From the NCBI GenBank assembly GCA_007125455.1, contig SLDE01000107.1, forward strand, positions 1 through 13,027: a stretch of 13,027 bases of DNA, in the 5' to 3' direction. This document shows positions 1-6,378 of this stretch, one piece after another (within the stretch, counting starts at the first letter, position 1; every line of letters starts with the position of its first letter). The position numbers and the translations under genes are program-made. This DNA comes from Ectothiorhodospiraceae bacterium. Lineage in GTDB: Bacteria > Pseudomonadota > Gammaproteobacteria > Thiohalomonadales > Thiohalomonadaceae. The notes beneath the pieces are model-generated. The model saw nothing but the letters and a program-made list of their open reading frames with translations. It was not told where the DNA came from and ran no database searches.

Positions 1-66
1 AGAAGGCAAAAAATGGCGAAAAAGCGGAGTTTACAAGTAGTAAATGAGCATTTTGAGCCATTTTTT
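1..66. repeat. nested AT-rich intergenic palindrome
   Basis: The segment has a perfect 10-bp inverted repeat, AAAAAATGGC at 8-17 and GCCATTTTTT at 57-66. Inside it sits a smaller dyad, TTTAC at 30-34 and GTAAA at 40-44, around a 5-nt loop. Either strand ends in a GCCA-T6 run, so it could act as a terminator in both directions for a gene left of the window. It could also be an end of a dispersed intergenic element. No coding sequence is visible here, and the left edge cuts off its context. Confidence 0.4.
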
Positions 67-117
67 AACGCACTATCGCGCCGCATGAGTAGAATTTCAA
101 CAGCCTGCTAGACCACC

Positions 118-139
118 TTCTGCCATACCCATGGCAGGA
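118..139 (+). promoter_or_regulatory. hairpin in the leader of the response-regulator gene
   Basis: CTGCCAT (120-126) and ATGGCAG (131-137) form a perfect 7-bp stem around a 4-nt loop, ACCC. One G-T pair and one T-A pair extend it to 118-139. It lies about 35 nt ahead of the ATG at 174 and about 20 nt ahead of the ribosome binding site. It could be an RNA structure in the leader or a dyad for a dimeric regulator. No T-run follows, so a simple terminator is unlikely. Confidence 0.4.
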
Positions 140-173
140 TGTGGATCATCGACAATTGTTCAGGAGGGGGAGT

Positions 174-689
174 ATGCACAAGGTTTTGATATTGGATGAT
201 GAAAAAAACATCGTCTCTTCACTCACCCGATTACTGCGCGCCGAAGGGGGATTCACCGTAGCAGGCTTCACTTCCGCCGCAGAGGCATTGGCCCAGGCAA
301 AGGAAGAGGAGTTTGATGTGGTGGTCGCGGACTACCGCATGCCCGAAATGGACGGCACCCGCTTTCTCGAGAAGTTCCGCGCCATCCAGCCCCATAGCTA
401 CCGCATCATCCTCACCGCATTCTCCGACGAGGGGATGCTACGCAAGGCCATCAACCAGGCACAGATCCACAGCCTGGTGAGAAAACCCTGGGACGGCTTG
501 TTATTGCTCGAGACTATCAGCCAGGGGGCCGAACAAAACGCCGTGCTGAAGGAAGTGGGTAAACTGCGTGCACAGGTAAAGACACAGGCCGCCACGATAG
601 AGGGCCTGCGTGAGCTACTCCAGGAGGTGGCAAGCAAACACCCGCAGGCACTGCCCGCCGACTGGCAGGACAGGCTACCCAGCCGCTAA
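174..689 (+). CDS. orphan response regulator: REC domain with C-terminal coiled coil
   Basis: This is a 171-residue CheY-like receiver protein. The acidic pair D8-D9, phospho-acceptor D53 (in VVADYRMPEMDG), T81 and K104 (in RKPW) are all present, so it should be phosphorylatable. The KPW(D) ending and the sequence around it resemble the receiver of RpfG-like HD-GYP regulators, but no HD-GYP or DNA-binding domain follows. Instead, residues about 122-160 are rich in Leu, Glu, Lys and Gln with coiled-coil spacing, and probably mediate dimerisation or partner binding. The start was placed at the ATG at 174, not the in-frame GTG at 141, because an AGGAGGGGG ribosome binding site (162-170) lies just ahead of it and the receiver fold begins there. 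No histidine kinase is adjacent, so the partner is unknown. It is transcribed toward typA. Confidence 0.88.
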   Translation: MHKVLILDDEKNIVSSLTRLLRAEGGFTVAGFTSAAEALAQAKEEEFDVVVADYRMPEMDGTRFLEKFRAIQPHSYRIILTAFSDEGMLRKAINQAQIHSLVRKPWDGLLLLETISQGAEQNAVLKEVGKLRAQVKTQAATIEGLRELLQEVASKHPQALPADWQDRLPSR

Positions 690-690
690 G

Positions 691-740
691 GGGGAACAGG
701 CCGAAGTCGAACTGGCTCTCGACCTGCCCCCCCACGGGGG
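691..740. terminator. possible hairpins between convergent genes
   Basis: Only 53 bp separate the two convergent stop codons. C5 at 727-731 can pair with G5 at 736-740 around a 4-nt loop. GTCGA (706-710) can pair with TCGAC (719-723). Neither is followed by a clear T-run on either strand, so termination here is a weak inference. Confidence 0.3.
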
Positions 741-742
741 TG

Positions 743-2560
743 TTAGTCCTTGCTGCGCGAGGCCTTTTTGCGCTCGTGCTCCACCAGCAGCTTCTTGCGC
801 AGACGGATGTGATTGGGGGTGACTTCCACCAGCTCATCGTCATCGATGAATTCCAGCGCCTGCTCCAGGGTGTGGGTCACCGGAGGGCTCAACACCTGGG
901 CATCGTCGGTGCCGGAGGCACGTACGTTGGTCAGCTGCTTGCCCTTGAGGACATTCACCACCAGATCGTTGCTGCGTGAGTGCAGCCCGACGATCATCCC
1001 CTCATAAACCTCGGTACCGTGGCCGATAAACAGACGACCGCGCTCCTGCAGGTTGAACAAGGCATTGGTCAGCGCCTTGCCCGAGGCATTGGCGATCAAT
1101 ACCCCATTCTGACGGCTACCGTAGTCACCGCGCTTGAACGGCCCGTAATGGTCGAACACGCTGTAGATCAGGCCGGAGCCCTGGGTGGCGGTCAAAAACT
1201 CGGTGCGGAAACCGATCAGGCCGCGAGCAGGCATAATGTAGTCAAGGCGTACGCGCCCATGACCATCGGGCTCCATGTTTTTCAGATCACCACCACGGGC
1301 ACCGAGCTTTTCCATCACCCCGCCCTGGTGCTGCTCCTCCACATCCACGGTCACCTGCTCAAAAGGCTCCTGCGGCTCACCGTCGATGGTGCGCACGATA
1401 ACCTCGGGGCGCGAGACCCCCAGTTCGAAACCTTCGCGACGCATGGTCTCGATCAATACCGACAGATGCAGCTCACCACGCCCGGAGACACGGAATTTGT
1501 CCGGATCGGAGCCCTGCTCCACCCGTAGCGCCACGTTATGCACCAACTCCTGCTCCAGACGTTCCTTGATCTGGCGACTGGTGACGAATTTGCCGTCTTT
1601 GCCAGCAAACGGGGAGTTGTTGACCTGGAAGGTCATGCTCACGGTCGGCTCATCCACCGACAATGGTGCCAGGGCCTCTACCGCGTTGGGGTCACACAGG
1701 GTATCGGAGATATTCAGCGGATCCAGCCCGGTGAAGCAAACAATATCCCCCGCCTGGGCCTCATTCACCTCAACGCGATCCAGGCCCATGAAGCCAAACA
1801 ATTGCAGGATACGCCCGTTACGACGCTGGCCATCCTTGTCAACCACAGTCACCGGGGTATTGGTCTTGACCCGGCCACGGCTGATACGCCCGATACCGAT
1901 CACACCCACGTAGCTGCTGAAGTCCAACTGGGAGACCTGCAACTGGAAGGGGTCCTCGGGCTCCACCTGGGGTGGATGCACATAATCCACGATGGTCTGC
2001 AGCAGCGGGGTCATATCGCCCTCGCGCACATCCGACTCCAGACCAGCAAAACCGCTCAGGCCGGAGGCATAAACCACCGGGAAGTCCAACTGCTCATCGG
2101 TGGCACCCAGACGATCGAACAGGTCGAAGGTCTGATCCAGCGCATAGTCCGGGCGCGCAGCGGGGCGGTCGATCTTGTTGACCACCACGATCGGCTTGAG
2201 GCCACGGGCCAGCGCCTTTTGAGTAACAAAGCGGGTCTGTGGCATCGGCCCTTCAACCGCGTCTACCAGCAGCAACACCGAGTCCACCATCGACAGCACA
2301 CGCTCCACCTCACCGCCGAAGTCGGCATGGCCGGGGGTATCAACGATATTGATACGGTACTTGCCCCACTTGATTGCGGTGGGTTTGGCGAGGATGGTAA
2401 TGCCTCGTTCACGCTCCTGATCGTTGGAGTCCATCGCCCGCTCATCGAGCTGGGTGCGGGCATCCAGGGTATCGGATTGCTTCAAAAGCTGGTCAACGAG
2501 GGTGGTCTTGCCATGGTCGACGTGGGCGATGATGGCGATATTGCGCAGGTTTTCTATCAC
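743..2560 (-). CDS. typA: ribosome-associated GTPase BipA/TypA
   Basis: This is a translational GTPase of the EF-G/LepA superfamily, 605 residues (E. coli BipA is 607). It binds the ribosome and assists 50S assembly and stress or cold adaptation. G1 is AHVDHGKTT (12-20), the G2 threonine lies in RGITI (52-56), G3 is DTPGH (74-78) and G4 is NKID (128-131). Domain II, the two EF-G-like alpha/beta domains and the BipA-specific C-terminal domain follow without a break. The start is a GTG at 2560, giving IENLRNIAIIAHVDHGKTT, which matches the family N terminus. An upstream in-frame ATG at 2623 would add 21 residues unlike any BipA and is rejected. Only a weak GGA-type ribosome site precedes the GTG. 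The gene runs alone, divergent from the GIY-YIG gene and convergent with the response regulator. Confidence 0.97.
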   Translation of the reverse strand: MIENLRNIAIIAHVDHGKTTLVDQLLKQSDTLDARTQLDERAMDSNDQERERGITILAKPTAIKWGKYRINIVDTPGHADFGGEVERVLSMVDSVLLLVDAVEGPMPQTRFVTQKALARGLKPIVVVNKIDRPAARPDYALDQTFDLFDRLGATDEQLDFPVVYASGLSGFAGLESDVREGDMTPLLQTIVDYVHPPQVEPEDPFQLQVSQLDFSSYVGVIGIGRISRGRVKTNTPVTVVDKDGQRRNGRILQLFGFMGLDRVEVNEAQAGDIVCFTGLDPLNISDTLCDPNAVEALAPLSVDEPTVSMTFQVNNSPFAGKDGKFVTSRQIKERLEQELVHNVALRVEQGSDPDKFRVSGRGELHLSVLIETMRREGFELGVSRPEVIVRTIDGEPQEPFEQVTVDVEEQHQGGVMEKLGARGGDLKNMEPDGHGRVRLDYIMPARGLIGFRTEFLTATQGSGLIYSVFDHYGPFKRGDYGSRQNGVLIANASGKALTNALFNLQERGRLFIGHGTEVYEGMIVGLHSRSNDLVVNVLKGKQLTNVRASGTDDAQVLSPPVTHTLEQALEFIDDDELVEVTPNHIRLRKKLLVEHERKKASRSKD

Positions 2561-2594
2561 GGGTGGTATTCCAAAAGGGGTAAAAAGAGGCGCG

Positions 2595-2600
2595 ATTGTA
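2595..2600 (-). promoter_or_regulatory. candidate -10 box for typA
   Basis: On the minus strand this reads TACAAT, one mismatch from TATAAT. Transcription would begin about 28 nt ahead of the GTG start. The -35 region is poor (TGTTTA/TTTACG at suboptimal spacing), so the call rests on the -10 box and its position. Confidence 0.35.
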
Positions 2601-2689
2601 GCGGAAAAACGTCCCGTAAACACTTATTTTCCACCAAATCAGCCATATTAGCGGGATCACCGCGCACGCCACACCAGCTTGGCCGACGA

Positions 2690-2719
2690 TTGGACGCCTC
2701 TTTCAGCAAGGCCTATCAT
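2690..2719 (+). promoter_or_regulatory. candidate sigma-70 promoter of the GIY-YIG gene
   Basis: TTGGAC (2690-2695) and TATCAT (2714-2719) are 18 bp apart, each close to the sigma-70 consensus. Transcription would start near 2726 and give a leader of about 20 nt before the ATG at 2747. Prediction by eye only. Confidence 0.35.
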
Positions 2720-2746
2720 GCACAAAACGACTGATGGCCCAATCCC

Positions 2747-3010
2747 ATGAGCGACAGTACTTGGCATGTGTACCTGCTGCGCTGCAGCGACGGCAGCCTC
2801 TATACCGGGGTAACCACCGACCTGCAGCGGCGTCTACACGAGCACAACCACAGCCCCCGTGGTGCCCGCTACACCCGTAGCCGACGCCCGGTAGAGCTGG
2901 TCTACCACGAGCACGCCAACGACCGCAGCAGCGCACAACGGCGTGAGTACCAGCTACGGCGCCTGAGCAGTCAGGCCAAGCAACGCTTTTGCGCCCAAAA
3001 CACTACTTGA
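2747..3010 (+). CDS. GIY-YIG nuclease-superfamily protein, YhbQ/UPF0213 type
   Basis: A small 87-residue protein, close to the usual 90-100 residues of the single-domain YhbQ family. The GIY equivalent is VYL (8-10) and the YIG equivalent is YTG (19-21). The conserved Arg/His stretch follows in DLQRRLHEHN (25-34), then the HSPRGARYTRSRRPVEL segment, and the Glu-bearing RREYQLRRLS helix near the C terminus. The fold cuts DNA in its larger relatives. For the stand-alone family, nuclease activity on structured DNA has been reported, but the cellular role is unclear. The ribosome binding site is weak. The gene is divergent from typA and precedes the PilZ gene by 112 bp, so it is probably transcribed separately. 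Confidence 0.92.
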   Translation: MSDSTWHVYLLRCSDGSLYTGVTTDLQRRLHEHNHSPRGARYTRSRRPVELVYHEHANDRSSAQRREYQLRRLSSQAKQRFCAQNTT

Positions 3011-3038
3011 CCCCCGCCGGAAAAATGCTGACTATCAA

Positions 3039-3074
3039 CCTGATGGACCAACAACCATCGACACGGCCATCAGG
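3039..3074 (+). terminator. inverted repeat between GIY-YIG and PilZ genes
   Basis: CCTGATGG (3039-3046) and CCATCAGG (3067-3074) form a perfect 8-bp stem with a 20-nt loop. It lies 29 nt after the GIY-YIG stop and 49 nt before the PilZ start. No T-run follows. It may be a weak terminator or an operator; the function is unproven. Confidence 0.3.
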
Positions 3075-3122
3075 CAGCAATGAATAACTACACCAAAAAC
3101 ACATACAACAGAAAGCCAAACC

Positions 3123-3389
3123 ATGAGCAACCAACGCAAGAACCCACGCATCGAGGTACCGATGCCGGTGACCCTGACCCACCCCGAACGTGGTAGCATG
3201 AACCTGATCACCGCCGACATCTGCGACGGCGGTGTCTTCCTCAAGGCGGAAGAGGCGCAGTGCCTGCCGGTAGGAAGTCGCGTTACCCTGCAGGTCAAGG
3301 CGGGGCTGTTGGCCGGTGATGATCCCCCGCTGGTGGATGCCGAGGTGGTGCGCACCAGCGCCGACGGTATGGGTTTGAAATTTCTCTAA
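3123..3389 (+). CDS. single-domain PilZ protein, probable c-di-GMP receptor
   Basis: The protein has 88 residues and consists of a PilZ domain alone. The c-di-GMP-binding arginine motif RxxxR is R5-K-N-P-R9. The second motif, normally (D/N)xSxxG, reads D32-I-C-D-G-G37, with Cys in the Ser position. The rest follows the PilZ beta-barrel, including LKAEEAQCLPVGSRVTLQV and the closing VVRTSADGMGLKFL. It probably binds c-di-GMP in the cytoplasm and passes the signal to a partner protein. The next gene starts 14 bp after this stop, with a good ribosome binding site, so the two are likely co-transcribed and the neighbour is the first partner to consider. The ribosome binding site of this gene is weak (AGAAAG, about 8 nt ahead of the ATG). 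Confidence 0.88.
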   Translation: MSNQRKNPRIEVPMPVTLTHPERGSMNLITADICDGGVFLKAEEAQCLPVGSRVTLQVKAGLLAGDDPPLVDAEVVRTSADGMGLKFL

Positions 3390-3403
3390 GGCAGGAGTCC
3401 ATC

Positions 3404-4759
3404 ATGGCAGATGAACAGGATACCCCGGAAGGCAGCGGCCCGGACCAACAGGCCAGCCCCCCCGCAAAGAAATCGCCAAGCAAAAAGGCCGCGCCCAAGA
3501 AGGCCCGCGTCACAAAGCGTGTCACCAAGAAAGCAACGCCTAAGAAAAAGGCAGCCAGCAAGAAGGCCCCGGTAAAAAAGGCGAGCAACAAGAAGGCACC
3601 GACCAAAAAGGCAGCTGCCAAAAAGGCCCCGGCAAAAAAGGCATCCAGCAAGGCGACCGTTATCGCCGCCACGGCGGTCAAGCCCAGCAGCGCACCCTCG
3701 CCCTCCGACAAGCCCCAAACCGACAGCGCCACCAACGCACACCAGACCGTCAGCGACACCACGCCCCCAACAGCCAGCAAGGACGAGCAGGCGCTGGGCA
3801 GCACAGCACAGGCTCGGGAGGGCACGAGCGCCGAGGCGACACGGGAAGCCACCACGGAGCCAAACCACACACACGCCGCTGCGGCTACGGCGCAAGTCGC
3901 CACAACCGCCAGCAGCAAAGCAACCGAGCCCCAGGCATCAGCGCACACCGCCAGCGAAAGCACTGCGGAAAAGCACGCCGAAGACTCTCACCGATCCACA
4001 CAATCTACTCAGGAGGCAGCCAATACCATGGGAACTGCAGCAAGCACCACCAACAAGCCAAAAGGGCGGCTCTGGCGCAACATTGCACTGGCCGTGTTCA
4101 TCCTGTTGATCATCCTCTACGTTCGCGAGATGACCAAGGCTCAAGACCCGGACAGCAGCGCCATCAGTGATGCCAGCGAGAGTGAGCAGCAGCACCCGGC
4201 CAGCGCCGACGACGACTACCTCGCCGCCATCGACGCCGAGGCCAAGGCAGAGGCAAAGGAAAAAGCCGCCGCGAGGCAGGACGAGGCCACCGCACCAGAA
4301 GGCCAACCGCCAGCCGGGCTCAAACTCGACCCGGACGCCGGACGGATCACCAGCCCCGCCTACCAGCAGCAAGCCCCGGATGAGCGCCCGGCAATGATGC
4401 AGCCCGGCATCGCAATGCCGCGTGATGGCTATTATGCCCAGCGACCACCTGCCGAACCACAGGGCCAGGACAGCGCCACACCACAGGCACCGTACGGCTA
4501 CCCCATGCCTCCGCAGCACGGCCAGGCCCCCGCACCGCACTGGTCGCAGCCCATGCCAGGCTACCAGCCACCAGCGCCGGGCTACCAGCAACCCATGCCA
4601 AACTACGGTTACCGCTACCCGATGCCGCCCCAGGGCTACCAAGGCGCACCAGGCTACGGCTACGGCTACGGTCAGCCGGGCCCCTACTACCCGGCCCCCT
4701 ACGGCTACGGCCCGATGCCACAACCCTGGTATCCGCCCTACCCTTACTACGGCCAGTGA
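3404..4759 (+). CDS. H1-like Lys/Ala tail + one TM helix + Pro/Gly/Tyr-rich tail protein
   Basis: I do not recognise this 451-residue protein as a named family. Residues about 20-86 are a basic tract of KKA, KKAP and KKAS units like eukaryotic histone H1 and bacterial AlgP-type proteins, suited to binding DNA or another polyanion. Residues about 87-208 are a Ser/Thr/Ala/Glu-rich, probably disordered linker. Residues about 223-240 (LWRNIALAVFILLIILYV) are the only transmembrane helix. Basic residues before it and Asp/Glu-rich sequence after it suggest the N terminus is in the cytoplasm and the C terminus in the periplasm. An acidic, Ala-rich stretch follows, then from about 305 a Pro/Gln/Gly/Tyr/Met-rich tail with PGYQ, PMP and YGYG units. 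The start at 3404 has an AGGAG site. A second in-frame ATG at 4028 has its own AGGAGG. It lies 14 bp after the PilZ gene. DNA tethering to the membrane is only an inference. Confidence 0.85.
   Translation: MADEQDTPEGSGPDQQASPPAKKSPSKKAAPKKARVTKRVTKKATPKKKAASKKAPVKKASNKKAPTKKAAAKKAPAKKASSKATVIAATAVKPSSAPSPSDKPQTDSATNAHQTVSDTTPPTASKDEQALGSTAQAREGTSAEATREATTEPNHTHAAAATAQVATTASSKATEPQASAHTASESTAEKHAEDSHRSTQSTQEAANTMGTAASTTNKPKGRLWRNIALAVFILLIILYVREMTKAQDPDSSAISDASESEQQHPASADDDYLAAIDAEAKAEAKEKAAARQDEATAPEGQPPAGLKLDPDAGRITSPAYQQQAPDERPAMMQPGIAMPRDGYYAQRPPAEPQGQDSATPQAPYGYPMPPQHGQAPAPHWSQPMPGYQPPAPGYQQPMPNYGYRYPMPPQGYQGAPGYGYGYGQPGPYYPAPYGYGPMPQPWYPPYPYYGQ
4011..4030 (+). promoter_or_regulatory. possible internal ribosome binding site and start codon
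   Basis: A perfect AGGAGG at 4011-4016 stands 11 nt before an in-frame ATG (4028-4030), Met209 of the long protein. Initiation here would give a 243-residue form that keeps the membrane helix and the Pro/Gly/Tyr tail and loses the basic tail and linker. The spacing is slightly long but usable. The site could also arise by chance from the Gln-Glu-Ala codons. Confidence 0.4.
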
Positions 4760-4778
4760 CCTAACAGCCTGCTAAAGC

Positions 4779-4800
4779 GCGGGTGACAACCGTCACCCGC
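4779..4800 (+). terminator. strong hairpin between the H1-like gene and selO
   Basis: GCGGGTGAC (4779-4787) and GTCACCCGC (4792-4800) make a perfect 9-bp stem with the tetraloop AACC, 19 nt after the stop codon. No T-run follows, so it is either a weak intrinsic terminator or an RNA 3'-end protector or attenuator. It covers the alternative GTG start of selO at 4783, which argues against that start. Confidence 0.55.
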
Positions 4801-4845
4801 CCCTTACCTATTGAAGCAGTCAACAATTGCCTCCATCTCTGGAGG

Positions 4846-6330
4846 ATGAAAAACCTCGAAAACCTGCACCTGCGCAACAGCTTCATCCGTGAGCTGGATA
4901 ACCGCTTTTACGCCCGCCTTGCCCCCACCCCGCTGAAGGGCAGTCATCTGATCGCCTTCAACCCCAACGCCGCCGCGCTACTGGATCTCCCAGCCGAGGA
5001 GGCACAAAGGGGCGAGTTTCTGCGCTATTTCAGTGGTGAACAGGCCCTGCCGGGGAGCGAGCCGGTGGCCACCCTCTACGCCGGCCACCAGTTTGGCCAC
5101 TACGTACCGCAGCTGGGTGATGGGCGCGCACTGTTGCTGGGCGAGGTGGTCAACCAACAGGGACAAGCCTGGGAGCTGCAACTCAAAGGGGCCGGGATCA
5201 CCCCCTTCTCGCGCCGGGGCGATGGGCGTGCGGTATTGCGCTCCAGTATCCGCGAATACCTCTGCAGCGAGGCAATGCACGGGCTGGGGATCCCCACCAC
5301 CCGCGCGCTGTGCCTGACCGGCAGCACCGAAGAGGTCTACCGCGAACGCATCGAAAGCGGCGCAATGCTGCTGCGCATGGCCCCCAGCCACATCCGCTTT
5401 GGCTCCTTCGAAGTGTTTTACCACCGCCGCCAGTTCGAGCCACTACGTGAGCTGGCCGACTATGTGCTGCGCCACCACTACCCACAGCTGGAGCCCGGCC
5501 CGGAAGGCTATCTGGCCATGTTTGCCGAGGTAAGCCGCCGCACCGCCGAGCTGATCAGCCAGTGGCAACAGGTGGGCTTCGCCCATGGGGTGATGAACAC
5601 CGACAATATGTCGATCCTCGGTCTCACCCTCGACTACGGCCCGTTTGGCTTCCTGGACGACTACGACGCACGGTTTATCTGCAACCACTCCGACTACGAA
5701 GGGCGCTACGCCTTCAACAACCAGCCCTCCATCGCACTGTGGAACCTTAGCTGCCTCGGCCAGGCACTGCTGCCGCTGTTCGGTGAGCCGCGGGCCCAAG
5801 CCGCCGAAGCGGCCAACCAGATCCTCGATGAATTCCAGGGGCAATACGAACAGCACTACTGGCAGGGCATGGCCACCAAACTGGGGTTGGAAAGCCTGGG
5901 AAGGGAAGATGAATCTCTCATCCAGGGGCTACTCGATGCCATGCAACAGCAGGGCAGCGACTACACCCTCACCCTGCGCGCCCTGAGCCACTACGACCCG
6001 GATGACGCCATCAGCCACACCGGCCTGCGTGCCCAGTTCCCCGGCGCGCCCTTCGCCAGCTGGCTGGAACGCTACCGCAGCCGTCTGCAACAAGAGGCAC
6101 GCCCCCTCCCCGAGCGCCGCAGCAAAATGCTGGCGGCCAACCCCAAGTACATCCTGCGCAACTACCTGGCGCAACAGGCCATCGACGCTGCAGAACAGGG
6201 GGATTATGCCGAGATCGAGACCCTGCACAGGGTCTTACAGCGCCCCTTCGACGAACAACCGGAATACGAACGCTACGCCGCGCCACCACCGGAATGGGGC
6301 AAGCAGCTGGAGATCAGCTGTTCATCCTAA
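4846..6330 (+). CDS. selO: protein adenylyltransferase SelO (YdiU family)
   Basis: This is a 494-residue pseudokinase-fold enzyme that transfers AMP from ATP to Ser, Thr or Tyr of target proteins; the family is linked to oxidative stress. Visible signatures are YAGHQFGHYVPQLGDGRA, KGAGITPFSRRGDGRAVLRSS with the nucleotide-binding basic residues, and HGVMNTDNMSILGLTLDYGPFGF. In the last, the TDN aspartate/asparagine and the Asp ten residues later correspond to D252, N253 and D262 of Pseudomonas syringae SelO. The C terminus EISCSS has Cys at the third-last place, where E. coli has redox-active Cys and animal forms have selenocysteine. The start at 4846 (MKNLENLHLRNSF) agrees with Pseudomonas homologues. 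However, GGAGG abuts the ATG directly, an unusually short spacing, and the in-frame GTG at 4783 lies in a hairpin. It faces the CDF gene, which is convergent. Confidence 0.95.
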   Translation: MKNLENLHLRNSFIRELDNRFYARLAPTPLKGSHLIAFNPNAAALLDLPAEEAQRGEFLRYFSGEQALPGSEPVATLYAGHQFGHYVPQLGDGRALLLGEVVNQQGQAWELQLKGAGITPFSRRGDGRAVLRSSIREYLCSEAMHGLGIPTTRALCLTGSTEEVYRERIESGAMLLRMAPSHIRFGSFEVFYHRRQFEPLRELADYVLRHHYPQLEPGPEGYLAMFAEVSRRTAELISQWQQVGFAHGVMNTDNMSILGLTLDYGPFGFLDDYDARFICNHSDYEGRYAFNNQPSIALWNLSCLGQALLPLFGEPRAQAAEAANQILDEFQGQYEQHYWQGMATKLGLESLGREDESLIQGLLDAMQQQGSDYTLTLRALSHYDPDDAISHTGLRAQFPGAPFASWLERYRSRLQQEARPLPERRSKMLAANPKYILRNYLAQQAIDAAEQGDYAEIETLHRVLQRPFDEQPEYERYAAPPPEWGKQLEISCSS

Positions 6331-6378
6331 ACGACACAGCGACAGGACTGGCCCATGGAGAGCAGAGCCGGGGCGAGC

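Noticed and set aside
131..155. Sigma-54 promoter before the response regulator
   Set aside because: TGGCAG is present, but the -12 TTGC element is missing at the required spacing.
141..173. GTG at 141 as start of the response regulator
   Set aside because: The strong ribosome site at 162-170 would then lie inside the gene, and the added residues precede the normal start of the receiver fold.
1538..2734. A 398-codon open frame on the plus strand inside typA
   Set aside because: It lies antisense to a clear typA, has no recognisable domain, and is the usual shadow of a long GC-rich gene.
2732..2741. TGATGGCCCA upstream of the GIY-YIG gene also occurs in the right-edge palindrome (13011-13020)
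   Set aside because: Only 10 bases match and no flanking similarity or palindrome is present at the first site; chance is enough.
3295..3963. Long hydrophobic open frame antisense to the H1-like gene
   Set aside because: Its Leu/Phe/Ala-rich sequence is just the reverse complement of the Lys/Ala repeat codons; there is no ribosome site or family similarity.
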